A DNA stretch of 64,000 nucleotides from Kwoniella bestiolae CBS 10118 (taxonomy: Eukaryota; Basidiomycota; Tremellomycetes; Tremellales; Cryptococcaceae), in assembly GCF_000512585.2 (NCBI RefSeq), contig NC_089247.1, positions 992,001 through 1,056,000 on the forward strand. Reading direction: 5' to 3'. The notes under the pieces are model-generated. The model had not been told where the DNA came from, searched no databases, and worked only from the letters and a program-made list of their open reading frames with translations. The position numbers and the translations under genes were made by a program. Numbering within the stretch: position 1 is the stretch's first letter; every line of letters starts with the position of its first letter. Positions 22,301 to 33,675 of this stretch are shown here, piece after piece.

Positions 22301-24537
22301 CTATTCATTGAAAAGGTCCGCCCAGGATTTTGCTGTAACAATTTCAACATGTGATGTAGCATTCGTCAGTCCGAGTATGATGAGCGTAACGATGTATCAT
22401 TGATCACTCACGCATTGATTTCAAGCCCAAGACTTTCCTAATCTCGTCTGAGGGAGTTTGAGATTCTTTCGATTCCATCGAGCCCGAGCCTCTATCATAC
22501 TCGACTGTCTTTTCCCCAGAAGTTTTTTCATGATTCGAATCGGTCCTTGTAGATTGAGTCATTCTCGTGAGGTAATCCTCCCAAGTTCTGATCCCTTGTA
22601 ACGAAGGATCAGCGTCGGTCAAAACTCTGAACGCCTTTTTAGCTCCAGAAATTTGATTACTAGCACTATTTTGGTATTCCCTGATTACCTTCTCACGTGT
22701 ATCTTCGTCCTGGGATTCTTGCGCGATCGAAAACATGGCATGAATCCTATCCTTGTCGGCGCCAAGCTGCTTAAGAAATATCTCACGCGATTCCTCAGTC
22801 ACCGGCGAACCATTGGAGTCATAACTCCTAATCTCTCGTTCCTTCTCTTGCATCTTATCGATCAAAGACCCATAAGTCCCACACACAAGCTCCTTGTAAT
22901 CTTTGAGCCCATGTGTCTGTTCACCCCATCTCCTCCTCAAATCATCAGCCCTGATACCATCCTCTTTCGAAAGTGATTTATCCCGTTTCCCCCTCTCTTT
23001 TACTAAGCTGATGATCCCTTCATCATTGAGGTCCCCCAAGTTATTATCCCTGCGATAGGTGTCAATCCAATTATCATGTGATGCCTTGGCGTCCGAGTAC
23101 AGGGTCATAGCCTTTTGCATTATATCCTTTGCACCGGATTGTTTCTTCGAGACGATGTCGGGCGTGTATACTAGATTGTCGACCAGACTCTGTATTCGAG
23201 TCCTAGCTTCGGCCCGTCTTGAGACTGTCATGATTTCAATTTTGGGGATGTTGAATATGGTTGTCGTGCGTGTGGGAGGACGTTGAACCACTAGGTTATC
23301 ACATACATTGAACGTGAGCGGACAGATCACGCGGTATGAGCAAGCGGTATGTCCAATTACGAATCACTGAGGGCATGCAGATCAGGTAAGGGAAGATACA
23401 GTATCTGTGGCTCGGAATTATGACATGGAAACAACCGGGGAAAGAAGCTTCATTCATTCCCTTGCAGTCTGCGCCGAAACGATATGTAATTGACAATTGC
23501 GGATATGACTTACCTTGGCTCTTCATATCTACTTCTATCAGGTCTTGAGAATCTGCATTAGCTTTCTTCGTCTCGTTCTTTCCAGACTTGAAAGACAAGT
23601 AATCTTCCACATCCTGCAAAGGAGCTTTAGAGATGGGGTACATCCCTCTTTCAAAAACACTCCTTGTAGCTGTTTTCAACTCTTCACTCTTGAATCCCAT
23701 CGATAAAGCGTGATTACAAGCCTCAAGCTTCTCACTCCATCTCTCAACCTCCGAAGAGGGCACGGTGAATTTCAGCTTTTCACACTCCTGTATTACCTCT
23801 TTCAAACCCTCCAGCGCCTGAGCCCACTCTTCCTCCTCCTTCGATATACCATTCCTCGGCTTCGCAGCATGTATCTTCGCGAATGTCCCCTCAAGGATGG
23901 ACGAGATCGCTCTATCGGCGTTCTGCTGATTCCTGTGAAAATCGTAAAACATCAAATCCCTTCTCAAATCATTCAATCCCTTATACCCCGCCATCGAATT
24001 TGAATTGGAGCTTTTCCTGTTTTTCTTGTTGATATTCACAAGGTTGTTGATGGATTTCAACCTATTATCGATACTTTGTTCCAGCCCTACACATGATTCA
24101 GGACGAAACCAGTCCACCTCGTTCCTCCTATACGCTACATACCCCTTGAGAGTATCTGTATAACTTCGAATATCCCCGGGTCCCCATGAAGCATATCTCG
24201 GAGGAAGAGGTACAGTGGGCTCTTGAGGAGTGTATGAAAAGGCCGTGGCGTCAAATAAACCTTTAGCCTGATATGGGCTCAAACTCCCAATTTCGTGTGG
24301 CGAGAAACCCCCTAAATCACCATTCGAAGATAGGATTTCTGCCCGACGTCGGATGTTCTGATAATCGGAGGTGTTCTCGGATCGGTTGAGGTGCTTCGTC
24401 CCTGCTGGAATCCTTGTTTGGAGGTTGGCGTACTTCAAGACTTCGTTGTGTGCGACTGCATTTGCAGGCACAGAGGCCGGTGAATGCGCCTTATGGGTAA
24501 GGTGTATATCTGGAGAGAGCGAGAAGTCAGAGTTCAT
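22301..24537 (-). CDS. Unrecognised helical protein (one gene, or two adjacent genes)
   Basis: Not recognised. The first long exon runs from ATG 24537 (MNSDFSLSPDIHLTHKAH) to a GTAAGT donor near 23514 after DLIEVDMKSQ. A second long exon resumes near 23291 as VVQRPPTRTTTIFNIPKIEI and continues to a GTGAGT donor near 22406. A short third exon gives KSWADLFNE and the stop at 22301. The phases agree, so one protein of about 640 residues is possible, but the first intron would be about 220 bases. A second start at MTVSRRAEARTRIQSLVDNL (about 23231) would make the right half a separate gene. Both halves are charged and mostly alpha-helical, with no membrane segment, signal peptide or known motif. 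Confidence 0.55.
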
Positions 24538-25168
24538 GATTGATATTATGTAAATCTGGTTAGATATGTAGGGGTTTTGTTGAATGGGATGTTTGAGAGG
24601 TAGGTTGATTGAGATGTAAGATAATCGAGGTCACCAAAGTTGTCTTATATACGCATTGTCCTGCTAACTTGTGTCTTCGAGTCTGGACCTGCACCCTCAT
24701 TTGTAACCCAGCCAGAACCTTTTGTACTCTGACGTTGTGCCCCTGTGCATTCAGAAAGGACCTCATGAGCCCTCCTTTCACAGCTCAGCGATACACGTTT
24801 CGCGTTCACCCCTACACCTTCTTGTGACTATAATAAATCCTTTCATGCGCAACGTCATCAGAACTATCTGTCTACGGCTGCGCATCACTGTCTGATAGCA
24901 GCCGGAAGTCTTTTTGAGGTTTCACCCCGTCAACTTGTATGGAGCAGATTCGGACGAAAGGATGAATGAGAGGTCTGCCACACAGCTTGGCCGAGACCAT
25001 TTGATGTAGAACATAACCACAAGGCTCTCCATAGAAAGAATGCTAAATCCATATGGGTTGTACTCTACCGTGATCATGATCAATTCATCTCTATCAAACA
25101 CAGAGATCGATCTACAATGAGATTCACCGTGATATATACAAATGTTATGCTATGCAATTCAAGCAGAC
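24538..25168. other. Intergenic, no feature seen
   Basis: Short scattered open frames only. Upstream region of the helical orphan gene. Confidence 0.35.
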
Positions 25169-25564
25169 TTACAAAACCCAAACGTCCTCCTGTTCATCCT
25201 TCTTCTCCTCCACTCTGAATTGTGTCACTCCCTCTCCTTCACGATTGGACGAAGCAGATGGCTGACCAGATCTGTCAGACTCGGATCTCTCGGACTTGAT
25301 TCTCTCGGATCTGGGAACATATTCCACAACAGGTATACCCCCCGCCTTATTTCGTTGACCTGGAGGAGGGAACTGGTATTTACTATATTCCCCGGCCTGG
25401 GCAGATCCATGCTCGATCTGATGAACTAAACTGTTTAGAGACATGAAACTGGGTTGTTGCGCCGGACGTGAAGATGCCTTGGAGGGGGCAGGGGCATTAT
25501 CCGTCTTCTGAGAAGAAGTGATGGAGATGGGAGCTGAAGATTCTTGAGTCGAGGACGACGGCAT
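25169..25564 (-). CDS. Small disordered hypothetical protein (131 residues)
   Basis: Single-exon frame from ATG 25564 to TAA 25169. The first 40 residues are Ser/Thr/Pro/Ala-rich. A short ordered-looking core reads SLNSLVHQIEHGSAQAGEYS and YQFPPPGQRNKAGGIPVVEY, then a charged Arg/Glu/Ser segment (RSERIKSERSESDRSG). No known family. The frame's open length, its ATG and the more conserved-looking core argue for a real gene, but nothing shows expression. It sits among other unrecognised genes. Confidence 0.5.
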   Translation of the reverse strand: MPSSSTQESSAPISITSSQKTDNAPAPSKASSRPAQQPSFMSLNSLVHQIEHGSAQAGEYSKYQFPPPGQRNKAGGIPVVEYVPRSERIKSERSESDRSGQPSASSNREGEGVTQFRVEEKKDEQEDVWVL

Positions 25565-26476
25565 GCTTATTGACCTGAGGTTGGGACGAAAAGATCGGCA
25601 GAGGTTAGGGTGATGTTGATTCAGTACTAGAAGTAACTTGAAAGTTTGAAGAGTGGGTGGTGTGGAATTCGAGTCGACTATTTAAGCGGTGTTTTGCAAG
25701 TCAGTTGAAATTGTCGTCCTTGAGCTGGATCTTAACTGAGAGAATCTGTCCTTTGAATACAGTTTTTGCCAAAAATCATTTACGATTTTTGCTTTCCCCA
25801 CCATAGAGCCCGGTTTCTGATGATAGAACAATTTTTGTTTTTGTATATCTTGTCATCTGTAAGCGCAGCCCTATGAGTGCATCTCTGCCCCAAGTATATA
25901 TCTGTCCAGCTTATGAGGGTGCACGCCGCATGCACATTGAATCATGGTTGATCCCAGATGGGACTTTTAAGGTTCTCAGCCAGAAAGATAGTGTTTGTAT
26001 GGCAAACTCTAAATTTGGCAAAGCCTAGGGCGCTCCTTCGCCTACAGATCTGGCGGGAGAGGTCACCTCATTGCAATTGAGCGTTTTCAGCAAGGTTCAG
26101 ACCCGCTACTTGTCATACCCACCGCTTCCCGCTGGGAACAAGCCAATCATGTCATACAAACTGGTCCATCTGAAATATGGTGTCTACAGTGGGAAAACGG
26201 CAAACTCGTAGATATTTTGTGGCAAAAACTGTAGGAAGTGATACAAGTCTGACATCTCTTGAATCTCAGCAGAGGAAAAGTCAGCGAAAGGAGGGAGTGC
26301 AGCTAGCTGGTCTCCTTCGACGTGTTACTGTTTGTATGTAATTCTGCGTAACATTGTGAATGATTCATAAATATATTATACAGCTTTCATACGACTGACT
26401 TGTAATGACACGTTTACGTTCAATTCGAGTCGAACACCCCGGATCCCTATACAGCCATACAAAGTTTACCCATCTC
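25565..26476. other. Long intergenic region, no gene seen
   Basis: About 900 bases with stops in all frames and no recognised element. It is AT-richer than its surroundings around 25740-25860 (repeated runs of T and AAAAATC). Neither a tRNA nor a transposon end was recognised. Confidence 0.35.
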
Positions 26477-28194
26477 CTATTTTCTCCGTATCTGCCCATC
26501 TGACACTTCATCGTCACCAAGTATCATCATTCTCCCATCTCGAGATATCAACATATTCCTTCGGTCCAACATCTCCATCTTCCGGAGATTGTGTTCTGCT
26601 TCGCCGAACACCAGCGACATCCCCATCTCTGCACTGTACGAAATCCTCGCTGTGTAAGATGGGTGTTTTAGCCACGATGGCAGACTTGAGTCCATCTTCG
26701 CCGATCTCAGTTGACCAAGTCCATCAATACCAATCCTTCGACGAGTGTTCCGTTCCTTGGTCCCAAAAGACTCCTGACTCCAAAGGTGGGATGAGCTCCA
26801 CGAACAGCTGGGCTAGTGTCGTTAAAATCCTTCGATAATGGAATACTGAGTTTTCAAGTGGATGTTGATCTCTTCTTGATAGTTGTCGCATGAATTGTCT
26901 CATGTCTTGTCCAGCACGAGGAGGCTGAAAGGCGGAACGTGATCTGTCCGAAATAACCGAAATGCCCCAATCAAGATGTGTCAAGTAGTTCAAATCGTTC
27001 AACGATCTCAAGTAGTTACCCTATTTCAAATCATCGTTTGCGATCAGCGATGTGTGCTACATACTGTCCAGTAAGCCGCTTACCACAGTCTCATATTCGG
27101 ATCCATCTTTATTCTGAATGATTGATTACACCTTCTCTGCATCTCCTTCAACATTCTGTACCCCTACGGTTAAGTATGATGTCATACGATCGATGTAGTC
27201 GAAAGAATGGACGAGGATCCGTTGACATATGGGGAATTGTTCGGCCAACACATCGAGTACCTCGGCAGTTTCAACGGTAACGGATTGGTCATTGTCAGAG
27301 TCCACCGATTTCTGAAAACCGAGTATGATGGATTGCAGTGGGAGATAGGACTGTGTAAACCGATCACACCATGCATCGGAGATGTCTGTAAGTGTGTTCA
27401 CGAAGAGGTTGGGCTGTGTCATTTTCAGTCGAAGATGCTGCAGGTTCGGACAAATCAGTATCACAGATGCCCCGTAGGAGCTTGAACAGCACCGGCAGAC
27501 CAATGTGATTGATAAGGACTCGAGATTTGGAAGTGTCGCGTTTGATGGCACGCGGAGGGGTTTACCGGTCGTATCAGTGCCCCGCAGCCCGTGACATTGG
27601 TGACCATCGATCATGAGCTCTTCAAGGGAGCACAGAGTGTTAAGAAAGGTAACGAGGAAGACCCAATTGGCAATGAATCGATTCTCGTATTGAGAGCCTG
27701 CGATGACCATTCGAAGTCGGCTGTCAGGCAAATGAAGCCGCATCAGATCCAGCTCAACCTGTCAAAACACACAGAAAGAGTCTAACTCACCGAACCCCTT
27801 TCATAATAGTATCAGGAGCAGCATTACTCCAGATACAGACCGCATTGAAGCTCTTCAAGTGGATTTGCAGGTTCTTCAGCCCACATACATCATGGATCCT
27901 CTTACAATTTGAACGAAAAGCGAGGAAGTCGGCATGATTGGCTGAAGTGATCTCGCCCTTGAAGTTTGACCAGTAAGGGCGGAATGAAGGAAAAGGTGTA
28001 TAAGCATCTCGATTGGTGAAAAGTGCGATACGTTGGAGGACCTCGTCCGCTGAGAGATAAGAGGGTGGTAGGCATGATGATGTTGATAGACTAGGATGTG
28101 GTATAGCGCGGTATAGTGAGATGAGGTGAGATGATGGGAGAGGATGAAGAAGAAAGTAAAGGAAGAAGAACAAAAACAGATAATGATACAACAT
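26477..28194 (-). CDS. F-box-like protein, unrecognised subfamily; 3' structure uncertain
   Basis: ATG 28194 is preceded by a TTG that is not a start. The N-terminus is hydrophobic (YHYLFLFFFLYFLLHPL), odd for an F-box protein and perhaps a mis-assigned first exon. Then comes an F-box-like stretch: YLSADEVLQRIALFTN and FLAFRSNCKRIHDVCGLKNL. The next exon joins as MKGV-RRLRMVIAGS and carries leucine-rich segments (LCSLEELMIDG, LPNLESLSITLVC, CPNLQHLRLKM). A third exon follows (GNYLRSLNDLNYLTHLDWG) but meets a stop at 26724. The natural C-terminus (SRDGRMMILGDDEVSDG, ending 26477) lies in another frame, and I could not find a good intron to join them. Either a missed intron or a frameshift. Possibly a substrate adaptor of an SCF ubiquitin ligase. 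Confidence 0.5.
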
Positions 28195-28797
28195 TGTCAA
28201 ATTTACTGCATGGTGGAGTATCAGTTAGTGTACAGTAGCTTAGTCAACTCGTGTGATACAGAATGGGGTGTGGTCTGTGCGTCAACTCAGTTGACTGTAT
28301 TGTAAATCACGTCAGCTCCACTGGTCACATCTCTTGACCCGATTCGATATTAGTCAATCTCGAATCATGAGCACAACTCATCTATCTGCCTTGCCTTCAT
28401 CCCCATATCCTGTCCTATCATATCTCACATCTTACCTGATTGCTGCTCGTTGGTCTTCCGAGATCAATCATCATAGATCATAAAGTCAACTCACCTCACT
28501 GTGATAAATGACTGACATTAAACCCTCGTTTGACTAAGAGTGACATCATCACTTTATTCTCTAACTGCTCAATTTGATCCCGTCTTCCATCCTTTGTCTT
28601 GGAACTGGTATTTTGATGATCCTCATTCTTCCGAGTGACCTGAACCCATCCATCATTTTACGATTACACCCACCCACTTTATACCAACACATCAACATAT
28701 ATACATCGATATCACCCGCGTACGAGATACTCACAAATCATAACTCCATCATCCGGTCCTTACCACATACAAAACATCCCGTACATCCACTTATAAC
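28195..28797. promoter_or_regulatory. Divergent promoter between F-box-like and THO subunit genes
   Basis: No coding sequence supported. The 5' ends of both neighbours face each other here. Confidence 0.35.
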
Positions 28798-29967
28798 ATG
28801 GTCCTACCCAAAACCATCCACCCACCCTCCCCGCTCGACCCCCTCCTCCTCCTTCCAATCCCCTCGCCCCTCCCATCCTCCCCACAACCAGACCTCGACC
28901 CTCTCTTGCACTCCATAACTTCTCACATAAACTCCACCTCGGAGGAAGAGGAGACTGTACCAATAACAGTGCTCACATCGGCGATACGGCAGAGCACTCG
29001 TAAATCGCAGATCCTCCTTAATGCCGCTAGGGTTAATGCAGCGCAGGCGAGGGATGAGCTCGATGGGATTGACGAGAGGTTGAGGGAGGTGGAATATGAG
29101 AGTACGAGGGTGCAGGATGAGATGAGGAAATGCAGTGAATATGTGTTGGTGCTCTGTCTTCGGATATCTGGCTATCTTCATTAATCTACGAGGGATGGGA
29201 TTGGTATTGATATACTATGTGTGTCTTTATAGCCCCGCATACGAGGAGATGGATCTACCTTCGATAGAAGAGTTTTTATCATCTGCCGATGAAAGTATAT
29301 TAAACGCTTTACGTGAGTTCAGTTAAGTTCAAACGTCCTAATCCGCTGTGGACCCAACTGACAATACTTGGCATATAGCTTCAAAAGACAGCGAAGACTA
29401 CGAGAACGAGTTGATGATAGCCAGATTAGAGCACGAGTTGAGGGAGATTGAAAAGTGATTTCACTTTGTCTTTCATCCATCTGACTTCTTCCTGACTCGC
29501 ATCCTGAAGGATAGTCCTTACTCATCGAAAGATCAGCTAATAAATCATTGCTTCATCACTCAGACGAGAAAATCAAGTCAACCAACTAACCAAAGAACGC
29601 GACACCCTCATCAAAACCAAAAAAGAAATCAAGATGAAATTCGATGCTGTCGATGTACACCTCGGTGGATTCTCAAGGGTGAGTCGTAACCCCTCCTTCT
29701 CAAATCAAGCTTAAATGGGGAAATGATACCCTTCCATATCAACGTGCCAAGATTCCCCATCTCGTTCTCTTGCTCTTCGGGGGTACATATATATATATAT
29801 ATATATTGATTGTGAATATTCTGAAGCTGACCACCTTTGAGATCATTCAGTCCGCCAACGCCGTAGCCAGCAAGTTAAAAGACGTAGCCGACCTACCTTC
29901 CTCCAAGACGCAGACTCAGACCCAGACACCTCAGATCGCACTCGAGGGCGAACAGATATCGACGTAG
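28798..29967 (+). CDS. THO complex subunit 5 (THOC5/Tho5)-like protein
   Basis: Probable subunit of the THO/TREX complex, which couples transcription to mRNA export in the nucleus. Five exons: ATG 28798 to about 29144, from 29233, then three more to TAG 29967. The N-terminus is Pro/Leu-rich, then helical (AARVNAAQARDELDGIDERL). After intron 1 comes PAYEEMDLPSIEEFLSSADE, matching the EEIDLVSVEEF-type landmark of THOC5 proteins. Coiled-coil segments follow (ENELMIARLEHELREIEK; NQVNQLTKERDTLIKTKKEI) and a C-terminal helix. At about 250 residues it is shorter than animal THOC5, as expected for a form lacking the animal C-terminal part. The assignment rests on that landmark and the coiled-coil order. 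Confidence 0.7.
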
Positions 29968-30437
29968 TTCCACCAACTACAAAGACCTAGCACCTGGCTT
30001 GAAGGGGTTGATATAGCTTATGAGCTGAGTTGGGTTGTCCAGTCAAATATGTACAGTAGATCATATCATATCACGCATTCATCATGTATACCGCCCCTCT
30101 ATCTTGTACATTACTCCTCTCTATGTAACATGACAGACAAACCATGCAATGCATATATACAAACCTGAGAATTCCTATTCCGACAAGAATATTCTTCTCG
30201 CACACAAGAGATATTGCAGTGAAGGTGGGGTATACAAATGATATATACAAATAAATGATGATATCCATCTATAACCTAGTATGTACAAAACCGCCTTGAG
30301 GTCTCAAGCAACCCAGCATCTGGACTGATGTTCGTTAATTCCAACTTCCCTTGAGGTCTTGTCAACGCAGTAGTTGTCTCATCCAGCAATTAACACACAC
30401 CCCACCTCGACATTAGTATGTCATCGCCGTCGAAATA
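29968..30437. other. Convergent intergenic region
   Basis: Between the 3' ends of the THO-subunit and LysM genes; AT-rich with no gene seen. Confidence 0.35.
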
Positions 30438-32342
30438 CTAATCCTGCTTATCTCCCTTATCCCCTCCTCCTAAACTATCCTTCCTCCCCAGCCCCTTTCT
30501 CACCGCATGAGATGAAGGCACATTAATTCCCAATCCGCCCAATCCGAGATCCAACCCCAACTCGGAATAACGAGTCTTAAGCTCCAAGCTCTCCTGCTTC
30601 CTTACCACCGGACTGGACATGTTCGGAGAGTTGCGGCCTAAAGCCAAAGTCGAGGTAGAAGGGGAGGAAGCTACCCTCGGCCTCTCTTTTCGCTGCGACG
30701 ATGACCTTCCCAGAGTATTATATGTAAAAGGGGATTGGGCCGGAGGGGGAGGAGGGACGGTAAAGAAATTTTGTATACTCCCTTTTATACTTTCCATTGC
30801 TCCGCTGGACGCATTCCGCTGATGAGGGTGTAGAGTTTGGGGGATGGGCGGACGTATTTTGACGATGGTAGATTTCGATCTTCCCTTTGAATAACTCTGA
30901 GAATGAGAATGACTCTGGTGCGGTGAGGTAGGTCTGAGTGATGGAGGGAGTGTAGAGAGATCGTTAATTATGGTCGGTCCATCTGGCGATGGTGGTTTTG
31001 TATGAGAATTGCGTCTAATGCCTGGAATGGAATTATGCAACGTATCTTCTATTGATCTCCGTTCGAGTTCTCCTGATGGTCTACCATCCCTACTCAACGG
31101 CGAAGAGAGTGCATTAGACCCAGGACTCCTACTAGATTTAGAATTGAAATAATCCAGTGATCTTCTAGCACCATCAGGCGGTTTATCAGGCTTCGGTTTA
31201 GGAAAGAACCGTAATTGACTTGATGGGATTCGCACCACATCCAATATCCTAGGTGTATTCCCGTCGTCAGAGGGCGAGGCGAGCGGTTCGGTTGAGGTAG
31301 GTGGGGATGGGTGGTTCTGATCGTAAGAATGATTTGTCGAAGGAAGAAAGGTAGATGCGAGTGATAGGGATGAGGTGGAGGATGAGTTGGGTAGATAGGT
31401 TTGAGGTTTGGGCGAATCAGTCAAGTCTAATATCCCATTCTCGCCTTCATTGCTAAATAGATTATAGCCGTTTACCTCCTTAGCCTTTCCTTTGCCCTTA
31501 TCATGGATTGTCTTGGGCAGTAGCGTGACCTGCCCTTCACCTGGTCCACGGACTAACGTTTCTCTGGCTTTGTTCCACCGACAAGCTTCGAGGGGGACGT
31601 ACAGGTGCGTTCGGATATGTAAAGGGTCAGAGGACCAGAGCTTGTTGGATTTTCGGAGGGTTGCGAGCTAATTTACGGTGGGCGGTTGGTCAGTGTTAGA
31701 GGTATATATAGGTCACGGAGGTTGACCGTAGGAGTTGTTCGACCGGGAAGGGAAGAGAAGGATCAAAGGAAGGAGGATAAACCAAACTCACATCTATACC
31801 GTACAACAGCGCTATACCAGCTAACGATTCGTTAGGTTTGATCTATGTCACATTACATTAGCTCTAGCCCTTCTCCTTCTGGTGATGCAGTAATGATGTC
31901 CGACCACCAACAATGACATCCAAAAACATGGGGACATGGGAGGACTAACAGTATGTATCAGAACTTCCACCTCCCTCCCATCCTCCCCCGCCTCAGTCGG
32001 AGTCATCCTCAACAAATCCAAACTCCCTCTCATACTACCCCCCGAGGCGGAGGACTCGGCCACCTGTCGCTCCGTCTCGCTAGTGAGTCTCATAAGGTTC
32101 GGTCGGCTCACATCGCCTAGTACGTCGGTATACAGAGTGGGAGGAGTAAGAGCAGATAAAGGATGGGTCATACGTGGAGTTTGAGCACCGTTGCGACTTC
32201 GGAGGGTACGTCGACCGCCCAATTCGGGCGATGAGGAGGGACTACCATTACTTGTGAGATTGTAGTTGGAAGAGGAGGATTGAGATTGTGCCCAGATCTC
32301 TGAGTCGGATGGAGGGGTGTAAGAGGAAGTGGAAGCTTGCAT
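30438..32342 (-). CDS. Intracellular LysM-domain protein
   Basis: About 540 residues in three exons from ATG 32342 to TAG 30438. The N-terminus is Ser/Thr-rich and disordered, without a signal peptide. A single LysM domain is spread over exons 1-3: VEVLIHT, then IKPNESLAGIALLYGID, then LATLRKSNKLWSSDPLHIRTHLYVPLEAC. This arrangement fits the eukaryotic LYSMD-type proteins, which are cytosolic or membrane-associated, rather than secreted chitin-binding effectors. The remaining 400 residues are low-complexity Ser/Pro/Arg-rich with many possible phosphorylation sites (for example SPSPDG-like and RRSLDYF). Function unknown. Confidence 0.8.
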
Positions 32343-32804
32343 GGCGTTCGTTGATGTCTATCATCGGCTGATGAGCCGAGTACAGGGATTGAGGGACAGG
32401 TGACTAGGGTGTTGGAGCCGACATTCCCTCTTGTGTTGTCGTCTTGCTTTTGGATCTTGATCTTCTATGCTGTAGTTAATGTACAATGTTACAAGTCAGG
32501 AGTATGATGTTGAGTGATCATAGTCATACACTTCCATTGTATCATCCTACTATCTATCGGGTAAATGCAATCATATCGTGGTGCCAAGCTAAGCACGTAC
32601 GACTAACGTGTCTCGGCGATCGCCGCTACTTTTTCCTATATACTACTACGCGTACTAGTTAGTGGTAATGATGATGATCCGGTCAACCTGGTCCTGGTTG
32701 TGCTCTGAAGAGACGATTCTGTCGCTGCTGCTACTGCTACTTTATCTATATTCACATATCCATCTCTTCATCAACGCAGAGTAGAGCAGTCACACACTTC
32801 GAAA
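32343..32804. promoter_or_regulatory. Divergent promoter between LysM and ubiquitin-like genes
   Basis: No coding sequence. CAG/CTG-rich pieces (GTCGCTGCTGCTACTGCTAC near 32720) precede the plus-strand gene. No specific site recognised. Confidence 0.35.
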
Positions 32805-33529
32805 ATGGTGAGCAGCTAACCCAGTCCTTAAAGACCCCAGCTGACTGATTTATATCGCCCAGCCACCCAAATCATCCAACCTGCATCATATCACATTCCA
32901 TTTCTACAAATCCGCCGTCCTCCTCTCCTTACCATCTAACACGTGGGTATCTCATGTCTTCAACTTACCTACTTCCACTCAAATGAGTCGACCATATTCC
33001 ACCTCGAGATATACTGTTTATTAAAGAGGATATGATGTTTAATAACAAAGTATGTTCTGTTGACGACTCAGCTAATCTGTACTGCCCAAACCATACAGCT
33101 CAATATCATCCCTCAAGACTCAACTCCTCCCTGCCCTCTCTCCACTCTCCTCCTCCCTTCCCGTCGACCTTCCGACTTCAACATCGGATATTCAACTATG
33201 GGAGGACAAGTCGCTTGTAGAGGGTCAAGAGGGGAATGAAAGGGAAATACAGTTGTTGGAAGAGGGGGGGAAGACGATATCTCAATTGGGGTGGGGGAGG
33301 TGGAAGAGTCTTTATGTTAGGTGAGTTACCTCTTGGTCTTTACATAATATATGGAGAAGTCCGGAGATGAGAAAGGAAGGTACAACGAATGGTTATCTCA
33401 AGTATAGATGTAATTGAGCTGACTTGGTCTCTCGAACCCAGCTTCAAATCCCCCGACGGATCATTCTCGAAACCTGTATATACCATACCGGATGTGGAGG
33501 ACGAAGAACCAGATGGATCAGAGGTGTAG
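32805..33529 (+). CDS. Small ubiquitin-like-fold protein
   Basis: 130 residues in four exons: 32805-32807 (the ATG alone), 32863-32942, 33099-33320 and 33442-33529. The total is an exact multiple of three and all junctions are GT-AG. The protein opens MPPKSSNLHHITFHFYKSAV, then LLSLPSNTSISSLKTQLLPA, the beta-hairpin/helix pattern of a ubiquitin-like domain. It continues DIQLWEDKSL and GWGRWKSLYVSFKSPDGSFS, with an acidic end (EDEEPDGSEV). No C-terminal Gly-Gly, so it is not expected to be conjugated. Partner and role unknown. It ends shortly before the convergent APC4 gene. Confidence 0.65.
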
Positions 33530-33675
33530 TTGTAGAGGAAATGAACGGACGATGGAAGGTGAAGAAGACAAGTAAAATCATGTATAATATCACCAAAAGT
33601 CATCACATCGATGAAACACATTTAATTGTAATTTTAATCCAATCATCATGTCAATTCATCAATTCATAACCAGTA

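Noticed and set aside
26410..26470. GTTCGACTC-like string resembling a tRNA T-arm (minus strand)
   Set aside because: No matching stem, anticodon arm or acceptor pairing around it.
33009..33053. Apparent small exon (DMMFNNK) inside the ubiquitin-like gene
   Set aside because: Only one of its three frames is open, and that one shifts the next exon out of the well-supported frame; direct splicing from 32942 to 33099 gives a continuous protein.
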